From contig NZ_CP076723.1 in assembly GCF_018986915.1 (NCBI RefSeq), positions 2,141,501-2,205,500 of the forward strand: a stretch of 64,000 nt of DNA, written 5' to 3'. The first letter of the stretch is position 1, and the number at the start of each line of letters is the position of its first letter. Shown in pieces: positions 10,801-18,000 of the stretch. Source of the stretch: Geomonas oryzisoli. GTDB lineage: Bacteria; Desulfobacterota; Desulfuromonadia; Geobacterales; Geobacteraceae. The position numbers and the translations under genes were made by a program. The notes beneath the pieces are model-generated. The model worked only from the letters and a program-made list of their open reading frames with translations. It was not told where the DNA came from and ran no database searches.

Positions 10801-12038
10801 GCGCCCTGCAGGACTTTGAACGGGCTGCGCTCGAGCTGGAAGGTATCCGGAGCCTTATTGAAATTCGCCGTCGGGGGGAGGGTTTCCTCGGCCATGGCCA
10901 GGAGCACCTTGGTCAACGCGGCGGAACCGGCGGCGGTCAGGAGGTGGCCGATGTTGGATTTCACCGAGCCGATCACGCATCCCTTGCCGGGGGCGTCGCC
11001 CCAGAGCTCTCGCAGACTGCCGACCTCGGTCGCGTCGCCGACCGGGGTACCGGTGGCATGGCACTCGATGAGATCGACGTCCTGCGGCGCCCACCCGGCC
11101 TTGGCATAGGCGGCGCGCATGGCGCGCAACTGCCCGTCGGCCATGGGGGCCAAAAGGCTGCCGCCCACGTCGTTGGAGAGACCGATCCCCCTGATCACGC
11201 CGTAGATGTGATCTCCCTGCGCGATGGCGTCGTCGAGCCGCTTGAGCACGAAGATGCCGGCCCCTTCACCCACGACCAGGCCGTCGCCGGAGGCGTCGAA
11301 GGGCGAGCAGATGCCGCGCCGCGACAGGGCGCGCAACTGGGCGAAGCCCATCTGGGTGTAGAGGGGATCGGGACGGGACAGGCCGCCGGTGAGCATGGCG
11401 TCGGCGCGGCCGGAGATGAGCTCGTCGCAGGCAAGCTTGATGGCGTACAACGAGGAGGCGCAGGCGGCGTCCAGGGTGCTGCATCCTCCGCCGAGCCCGA
11501 GCGCGGAGGCCAGGAGTCCGGCAGGAAGCCCGGCGACGTAGCGGTTCAACGGGTTCGGGATCGGGTCGCTCCCGGCGTGCCCCAGGAGTTTTTCCTCGAA
11601 ATTCCGGCCCAGGAGGGCGCGGGAGAGTTCGGCGGATTTCTCGCTGGGAAGGGCCAGGTTGCCGATGATGACGCCGATGCGGGAGCGGTCGAGCTTCGCC
11701 GTTACGGCGCTGTCGAAGGCACGCTTGCCGGCATGCAGCAGCAGGTGGAAGGCGGGATCCAGCCCGTCGGCGAGCTTCGGGTCGATGTGCAGCCCGGAAA
11801 GCGAGGACAGGGGCGGGAGGCCGTCGATGAAGCAGCCGCGTTTGGAGTACACGTGGTCCGGCTTCCCGGCCTCCGGATGGAAGGCGGCGTCAGCCGCGAG
11901 GGCCCAGCGTCCTGCCGGTACCTCGCGCGCTGCGCTCTTGGCGTTACGGATGTTATCCCAGAATTTCGTCAGTTCCGGCGCGTCGGGAAAGATCCCGCCC
12001 ATGCCGACGATTGCCACGGAAGGCGACTGCTGCTTCAT
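4818..12038 (-). CDS. pfaC: PfaC-type polyunsaturated fatty acid synthase subunit (KS-CLF-AT-DH-DH)
   Basis: This 2406-residue megasynthase subunit starts with a ketosynthase (about 8-450; Cys193 in DAACASS, then ECHATGTPVGD and KSNIGH). A second KS-like domain follows (about 470-930), in which the cysteine position is Glu671 (SSEESSG), so it is a chain-length factor. An acyltransferase-like domain (about 1045-1390) has Ser1139 in SYSLGES. A Pro/Ala-rich linker (about 1410-1600) leads to four FabA-like hot-dog folds (about 1610-2400), arranged as two dehydratase/isomerase pairs; the second and fourth carry DDWF..CHF / EDWYF..HF signatures. The AT in this position resembles the myxobacterial arrangement, not the separate PfaB of Shewanella. 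It starts 2 bases after the pfaA stop. Three REP-like palindromes lie inside the gene. Confidence 0.93.
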   Translation of the reverse strand: MKQQSPSVAIVGMGGIFPDAPELTKFWDNIRNAKSAAREVPAGRWALAADAAFHPEAGKPDHVYSKRGCFIDGLPPLSSLSGLHIDPKLADGLDPAFHLLLHAGKRAFDSAVTAKLDRSRIGVIIGNLALPSEKSAELSRALLGRNFEEKLLGHAGSDPIPNPLNRYVAGLPAGLLASALGLGGGCSTLDAACASSLYAIKLACDELISGRADAMLTGGLSRPDPLYTQMGFAQLRALSRRGICSPFDASGDGLVVGEGAGIFVLKRLDDAIAQGDHIYGVIRGIGLSNDVGGSLLAPMADGQLRAMRAAYAKAGWAPQDVDLIECHATGTPVGDATEVGSLRELWGDAPGKGCVIGSVKSNIGHLLTAAGSAALTKVLLAMAEETLPPTANFNKAPDTFQLERSPFKVLQGAAPWQRRGDGVPRRAAVSAFGFGGINAHLLVEEWLSDGAAGAAEATSRGTGTSRSQSPAVAVVGLDARFGKWQDLKSFQTRVLGGEPGAKPSQPKDWWGAEQSAWFSKEKLKDTPFAGFYLDEFSQPTDQFRIPPKELEEMLPQQLLMLQSAAAAMKDAGMERGDNLRAGVFVGIALDLNSTNFAFRWTIAEKAKAWARELGLQLSPEEMELWIEQLRDQAGPALTANRTMGALGSVVASRVAREFRCGGPSFTMSSEESSGLRALETAVRQLQSDEIDRAIVGAVDLAGDLRAVIGQHLNRPYSGFGSATPFDQSADGTVVGEGAATVILKRLEDAERDGDRIYAVIGGIGSASGEVMLPGVPAYRHALERAYGEAEAAPAGIGLIEAHGSGNAAEDRMEAAALTEFFDEPGPTAQQRRLPVVSVKGDIGHTGAASGLASLVRGCLALYQEIIPGARSGERPVGQLSGNGALFLPNGSRYWLRNRSEGARHAGVSVFGVDGSVSHVVLQGYDNVPERAVVEQIAPLGGWDEFLFSVTGADRQELAEGLQQLRETAERKPAPNVAALSRRVCKESSASGAPLAVSLVARSADELASLCLQGERILRSDETYAEAVLHPSQRDRLFFTAKPIGKSGKIGFVYPGSGNHFAGMGMELSARWPEIYRRQDAENLYLREQFQPEQFWNGAPIDSVHENHLAVIFGQVATGCAVTDVVQRFGIKPSAVISYSLGESAGLFATRTWTERDLMLTRMKASTLFTRDLAGECRAAREAWGEPEGKEINWSIGVVDAPAREVRRAIKKTSRVYLLIVNTPDECVIGGDVKWVKHLVAMLDCRFFPLQGVTTVHCEVARQVANAYRDLHVFNTNPPAGITFYSGAAGSAYQVNRRSAAESILAQAVEGIDYPKVIEAAYDEGIRYFIEMGPGASCSRMIGRILNNRPHVARSVCQPGTDANSAVLRLLAQLTAERVPVDLEPLFSTVPDVPVPASVIAAEHKGLRFTTGGAPFAPERGLAPQVPVPLSPKTTAVPMAASPLQTPVRPAPADTPNPPISRPADVQVSTARNTPEEGVEKGQAKRGQAPTEPVPPSQIPAQESTVQPLLGDFARARDAHQQAHEAYLRVANDLSRSIADTLALQISIQQQMLAAGIPVEVQIPSVSPSQRGGREARAVVDNAAPSAVTVSGVAQAPRRAQVSGMAPAPNPAPAPYPGALPALYDYDMCLEFAIGSVAKMLGPEFAEADSYPTRVRLPDVPLQLVHRIVALEGEPKSMTSGRVVTQHDVHPGAWYLDGGRIPTCIAVEAGQADLFLSGYLGIDFITKGLAVYRLLDAVVTFHRELPAPGETINYDIRIERFFRQGETYLFRFHFEATVNGEPLLSMRNGCAGFFSQQELDAGKGIVRGAIDLRPRTGKLPADWQYLVSMQPASYDARQLDALRRGDLAACFGPLFAGLPVQRPLTLPGGRMELVHRVMELVPDGGRCGLGFIRAEADIHPDDWFITCHFVDDRVMPGTLMYECCMHTLRIFLLRLGWVAEADGAAWQPVPGVASQLCCRGQVLETTKVVTYEVTVRELGYRPEPYAIVDALMYADGKPIVEITNMSARLTGTTREALLQLWQSKHAQSLSFAAPAAQGVQAPLYDRKAALYTKQQILAYSNGNPSEGFGDRYKVFDSERKIARLPGPPFQFMDRVTGIKGEPWQMVPGAMAEAQYDIPVDEWYFAADRQTRMPFAVLLEAALQPCGWLAAYVGSALTSPTDISFRNLGGTAVQHRPVTPHSGTLTATATLTKAATSGGMIIQEFNFSVADRHGVLYEGETMFGFFAKEALANQVGIREAAPYIPSAEEAGRGRSLPYPEQRPFPDKTLRMIDRIELYVPDGGPAGLGYLRGIKTVVGEDWYFKAHFYQDPVTPGSLGLESFLQLMKFAAVERWGWNEGDTVAAVALERKHRWLYRGQVVPANKEVTVMAWVTAVDDANRILTAAGFLYVDGRAIYQMNDFTVQIERG
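7557..7585. repeat. REP-like palindrome inside pfaC (linker)
   Basis: The arms GGGGACTGGCTCC and GGTGCCTGTCCCC form an imperfect inverted repeat. It falls in the Pro-rich linker after the AT domain and is read in frame. Confidence 0.85.
7755..7783. repeat. REP-like palindrome inside pfaC (linker)
   Basis: The arms GGGGACTGGCACC and GGAGCCAGTCCCC form an inverted repeat around TGC. It lies 170 bases from the previous copy, in the same linker and in opposite orientation. Confidence 0.85.
10630..10659. repeat. REP-like palindrome inside pfaC (KS-CLF junction)
   Basis: The arms GGGGACTGGCTCC and GGTGCCTGTCCCC lie exactly at the junction between the ketosynthase and the chain-length-factor domain, where they encode a short GTGTSRSQSP stretch. 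Confidence 0.85.
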
Positions 12039-12040
12039 GC

Positions 12041-15000
12041 CTATGCCGCCCCCACAACAGTTACGGTTCTAAGCTTGTTGCGCTGGAAGGCCTGCTTGAG
12101 GGACGGGTCTATGACGCACTCGTACCCTTCCAGACGCGCGACCAGCTTGCCGCTGCTGCGATCCAGGAACTCCATGTCGGCGCTGGCGCCGTGCTTGCTC
12201 TCGGAGGTGACGCGGATGACCACCTGCACCCCTTCGCGCGGGAAGGACTCCTGGAACTGGCGGTAGCGCCCGGCAAAACAGGGGAGCGAACCGGCGCCGA
12301 AGCGCTCGAAGCTCCAGAGAATCATCATCTGGAAGGCGCTGTCGAGGACCAGCGGGTCGGTGAGCCAGGAGCTCCTCAGGGGGCGCCTGATCCACTTGGC
12401 AGGCGCCGGGGCACCCTTGACCGAGGCGGCGATTCCCTTGGCGGAGCAGCCGTCCACCTGCTCGATGCCGTGCAGGTCCGGCCCGTGGAACAGGCGCTCG
12501 TTGTTGTAGATCACGCCTTCATGCGGGGCGTACGGTGTGCTCGGGATCTCCTTGATGGAGCGGATCCCTTCCGGGTGCTTGGTGGCAAGCACGATCTCGG
12601 CGCGGGCGTGCAGGATGGTCTTGCCGTTGACGCCCGGGCTGGAGAGTTCCACCGGAACCAGCCAGAACGATTCGCGTTTCTCGGCGCGGCCCGCCATCAC
12701 GTTCACCGTGAAGGGGGTGTTGTCCTCGAAGACGACCCCTTTGCAGATACGCAGGTCGTTGAAGCCGTGGAAGCGGAAACCGGGGTTGCCGTGCAGCGCG
12801 CCGTGGGCGAGCCACTCGACGATGACCGCCATGGGGAGTACCGCCTTGCCGTCCAGTACGTGGGAGCGCAGGAAAGGGTATTCCGGGACGGTCAGCGTGA
12901 GCGAGAAGGCCTCGGACAGGCTAAGCGACTTGCCGGCCGCGGGAGCCGCAGCAGTCACCTGTTCGGGAAGCTGGGCGATGGCCACGATCTCGACCGGCGC
13001 ATCGGCCGCGGAAATCTCGCGTGCCAGGAACTCGCCGCCTTCGGCGAGATCGATGACGCCGATCCCTTCGGAGGCGAAGACCTTCTTCAGGGCCGGGGTG
13101 ACCATGCCGCCGTCCCACGGGCCCCAGTTGATGCTGACGCAGTGGCAGCCGGAGCGGCGGCGCGCCTCGGCCTGGGCGGTCTTGTTCAGCACCTCGTTGG
13201 CCACCGCGTAGTCGACCTGGCCCACGCGACCGAAACGGCCGGTGGAGGAGGAGAAGAGGGCGACGAATTTGAGGTCGTCGTTGCGGGTCGCGTGCAGCAG
13301 GGCGCGCAGGCCGTGCACCTTGGTGCTGTAGACCTGCTGGAACTGCTCGGGTGTCTTGTCCACGATGAGCCGGTCGGCAAGGACGCCGGCGCCGTGCACC
13401 ACACCGCGGATCGGGCCGTGGGCGCGGCGGATCTCGCCGAGTAGGAGCTCCATGGCGCTCTGGTCGCGGATGTCGACCGAGCGGTAGATCGCCTCGGCGC
13501 CGGTGGCGGCGATACTGGTGAGGGTCGCGCGCAGTTCGCGCCCCGCCACCACGGAACGGTAACGCTCCTCGATCTCCCGGGGGTGCAGCTTCCCGGTCGC
13601 GTTCTGCATGATGGCGCGCTTGATGTCGGCCTCGTCGGTCAGGCCGGTGAGCCAGGCAGGCTCCTCCTGCGGCTCCGGGCTGCGGCCCAAGAGAACCAGG
13701 AAGGGATGGTATTCCTTGGCGAGCGCCAGGGCTGAAACCGCGGTAACGCCGCGTCCGCCGCCGGTAATCACCACGACGTCACCCTGGTCCAGGACCGGGA
13801 CGGCAGGAGCGGGGGCAGCGGGCAGGACAGCGGTCTGCAGGGCGAAACGTCCTTCCGGGGTGAGGCCTACCTCGACCGGACCGCGACGCAGCATCTCGAT
13901 GGCCACGGCGCCCGCAGCGGCCGCCGGATGCGGGAATTCGCCGAGGTCGATCGCCTTGCAGGCGACATCGGGCCACTCGAAGGCGGCGGTCTTGGTGAGA
14001 CCAGCCAGGGCGCCGGAGAGCGGATCCTTCAAGGTCTTGCCGGATCCGAAACCAAAGGCACCGTCCAGGCGGGAGACGGTAACGCAGACCGCACCTTCGG
14101 CACGCCCGGACTCACCCAGGGCGGCAGCGGCGTCCTTCAGGAGGCGGAAGGCGTTTTCAAGGAACAGATCGTCGGTACCGGCAACAGGCGCGCAGATGAC
14201 CAGGCCGGAAAGTTTCCCGGCGGGTGCGATCTGCTGCGCCTGGGCGGCGTTGATCTTGCGCACCGAGCAGCCGTGCTCGAGCAGGATGCCGCACAGCTCG
14301 GCGGCAAAGGCGGAGCCGTCGTCGGTGACCCAGATCTCGCCGTCGTTGGCGATGGTGATCGCGTCGTCGTCGCTCTCCGCGATGACAACGGGAACCACGG
14401 AGCTGCGCTGGATCGGGTGCGCCACGCTTTCAGCGGGTGCCGAGGCAGCGGCCACAGGGGCGGCAGTCGCGGGTGCGGCTTCGCTCGCAGCCGGTGCTGC
14501 CGCTTCGACGACAACCGGAGCGGCGGCTTTTGCAGGCCCGGCCAGGAAGGCGGCGATGTCGCCCAGGGTACGCAGGGTCCCCAGGTGCTCGGGACCGATT
14601 GCCGGGCAGGCGGGGAGCCGTTCCTGCAGGGCGGAAAGGATCTCGACACGCTTGATCGAATCGATGCCGAGGTCGGAATCCATGCCCATGGTCAGTTCCA
14701 GCATTTCGGCGGGGTAACCGGTCTTGTCGCTGACGACATCAAGCAGGGCCTGGCAGACGGCGGCATGGTCGACCGCAGCGGTGGCGGGGGCAACCGGCGC
14801 AGCGGGTGCTGCCGGAGCGGCAACGGCGGCAGCGGTCGGGGCGGCGGCAGAACCGGCACCAAGGAAACCGGCGATGTCGCCCAAGGTACGCAGGGTGCCC
14901 AGGTGCTCGGGCCCGATGGTCGGGGAACCGGGGAGACGTTCCTGCAGCGTGGAGAGGATTTCCACGCGCTTGATGGAGTCGATGCCCAGATCGGAGTCCA

Positions 15001-18000
15001 TGCCCATGGTCAGTTCAAGCATTTCCGTGGGATAGCCGGTTTTCTCGCTGACGACGTCCAAGAGGGTTTCTGTCACGTTGGAAGGGGGACAGGCACCTGC
15101 GGAGCCAGTCCCCATGCTGGTGACAGCGCTCGCGGTGGCAGTGACGGACACGGCGCCAGCGGCCAGGTGCCCGGCGATATCGCCCAGGGTGCGCAGGGTG
15201 CCCAAGTGCTCGGGGCCGATGGCGGGGGAGCCGGGGAGGCGCTCCTGCAGCGTGGAGAGGATCTCGACGCGCTTGATGGAGTCGATGCCGAGGTCGGAAT
15301 CCATACCCATTTCCAGTTCGAGCATTTCGACGGGGTAGCCGGTTTTCTCGCTCACTACGGCGAGCAGGGTCTCGGTCACGTTGGAAAGGGGACTGGCACC
15401 TGCGGAGCCAGTCCCCGCGTTGGTGGCGGCACTCGCAGTGACTGGTGCGGCGGCAGCGACGGAAGCCATGCCTGCAGAAAGATGACCGGCAATGTCGCCC
15501 AGCGTGCGCAGGGTGCCCAGGTGCTCGGGGCCAATGGCCGGGGAGCCGGGGAGGCGCTCCTGCAGGGTGGACAGGATCTCGACGCGCTTGATGGAGTCGA
15601 TGCCGAGGTCGGAGTCCATACCCATGTCGAGCTCGAGCATCTCCACAGGGTAGCCGGTCTTCTCGCTGATCACGGCGAGGAGGGTTTCGGTTACCTGGGA
15701 AGCGGGGCAGGCCGAAGGGGGACAGGCACCTGCGGAGCCGGTCCCCTGGCTGGCGGCAGCGGCAGGCGCGGCACCAGCGGCGAGATGACCGGCGATGTCG
15801 CCCAGGGTGCGCAGCGTGCCCAGGTGCTCAGGGCCGATCACGGGTGAGCCCGGCAGGCGCTCCTGCAGGGTGGACAGAATCTCCACGCGCTTGATGGAGT
15901 CGATACCGAGGTCGGAGTCCATACCCATATCGAGCTCAAGCATTTCAATGGGATACCCGGTCTTCTCGGAGATGACGGTCAAGAGGGTCTGGGTAATGTG
16001 ACCGGCATCGGCGCCCTTCGCCGCGACAGGGGCCGAAGCGACAGACGCCACAGAGGCGGACGCTGCCGGCGCGGCAGCCACAGGAGCCGGAACGGCCTTG
16101 GCGGCAACCGGAGCAACCGGAGCCGGGGCTGCGGCCACCGGAGCTACGTAGGCAGGCGCCTGGACAGGGGCGGCGACGGGAGCGGCCGGAGCGAATGCGG
16201 TCGGCGCTACCTGCGCGGCCGGAACAACCGGCGCACCCATGATCAGTCGTTGTTGCTGCTCCAGCAGCGTCTGGAAGGTCTTGGCTGCGGCTTCCTGTCC
16301 TTCGAGGAAGCGGCGGTGCAGCAGCGCGGTATCCTCCTGCATTTTCTGCAGGACCGCCATCCCTTCACGAGCCAGGCGCAGCGATTCGTTCAGCGAGGCA
16401 TGAGCAGCGGGCTGGGCAACGGCAGGTTGCGGCTGATACGTCGGCGCTGCGGGCGCGGCAGTCTGATAACCAGCCTGCTGGGGCACCGCTGCTGCGGCCT
16501 GAACCGGAGCGCTGGGAGCGGACATAGCGGCGACCGGTGCCGGAGCCGCGACCACGGCCGGCTTCGGCTGAACCGCCGGTTTCTTCGGCTTCGCCTTGAC
16601 GTAGTTGGCGCCGCACAGCGGGATGGTCAGCGCAGGCTTCTTGCCGGTGGGTGCCGGGGCCGGACGGTGCCCCTCATCCCAAAGGGCGAGGTTCACGCCG
16701 TAACCGAGCACGGCAAGCTGAGCCAGGGTCCTGGCCAGGTCGGCTACGCCGGTACGTTTGCCGGAGGAGGCGTCGATGGCGAAGGCGAGGTGGGGACGTT
16801 TGCCCAGGATGGCCTGCACCAGGCCGGTCAGGCGGTTGCCGGGGCCGACCTCGACGAAGGAGGTAATCCCAGCTGCGTACATCGCCTCGATCTCGGCGAC
16901 GAACTCGACGGGCTTGGCGAGTTGTGCGGCGAGCTGCGCCTTGGCGGCGGCCGTATCGGCCGGGTAGACCGCGGCGGTGGTGTTGGCGTAGACCGGGATC
17001 TTGGCCTGCGGCATATCGATCTTTTCCAGGGCAGCCAGGAACGGCTTGGCGGCATCGGCGACCAGCGCACTATGGAAAGCGGCGGCAACCGGGAGTTCCT
17101 TGCAGGTCAGGTCGAGCCCCCTGAAAACAGCCGCGGCGCGCTTGATCTCGGCGGTGGTGCCGGAAAGGACGGCCTGGGTCGGGGCGTTCCTGTTGGCGAT
17201 CACCAGGTCGAGCTTCTCGGCGGCGACCACCTCGGCGACTTTCTCCAGCGGCGCGGAAACGGCCAGCATGCTCCCCTTGTCGCCGGCACCGGCACCCATG
17301 AGTTGGCCGCGCAAGCGCGACAACTCGTGCAGTGCGCTCTCATCGAGCCTCCCTGCAGCACAGAGGGCGGTGAGCTCACCGTAGCTGTGACCGGCGACGG
17401 CATTCGGCTCCACCCCGAAACTCCGCAGCACGCGCAGGGCGCCGAGGCTGGTCGCCCCGATGGCGGGCTGGGCGGCCTGGGTAGCCCGCAGTTCCTCTTC
17501 CTGTTTGGCGCGGGTAGCCTCGTCGAAAGCGGAAGGGGGATAGATCAGGTCGGAAAGTCTCTTGCGGCCGGCACCGACGAAGCCTTCGTCGGACGCGGCA
17601 ACGGCGTCCAGCACCTGCGGGAAACGGCAGGCGAGGTCGTTGAGCATCCCGGTGTACTGCGAGCCCTGCCCGGGGAACAGCATGCCCAGCTTGCCGGAGG
17701 CATCGCCGCAGGCGTAGTAGGCGCCATCCGGAGTCTGCCACGCGGATTTCGCGTCCTTGTCCAGCATGGCGCGGGCGTTCTTCACCAGGGAGGCGAGGTT
17801 GGTCTTGTTGCGCTCCACGACCAAGGCGAGGCGGCAGGCCGCCTTGGCATCGAACGAGGCGCGGGAAGCAAGGGCCAGGTCGCGCAGCACGCCCCAGGCG
17901 GCATCCGCGGGAACGGAGTCGAGCCTGGCGGCGACAGCGGCGGCATCTGCGCCGGAGAAGGCCAGGATCTGCGTGTTGCCGTCCCAGTCGACAACCTGCT

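Larger units (their letters stand above)
14540..15995 (-). repeat. Five tandem acyl-carrier-protein repeats in pfaA
   Basis: Five near-identical ACP domains of about 75 residues repeat every 101-106 codons. All five share the core MGMDSDLGIDSIKRVEIL. Repeats 1-4 share STLQERLPGSP, whereas the fifth has SALQERLPACP. At DNA level the repeats are also very similar, which favours gain or loss by recombination. Confidence 0.93.
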
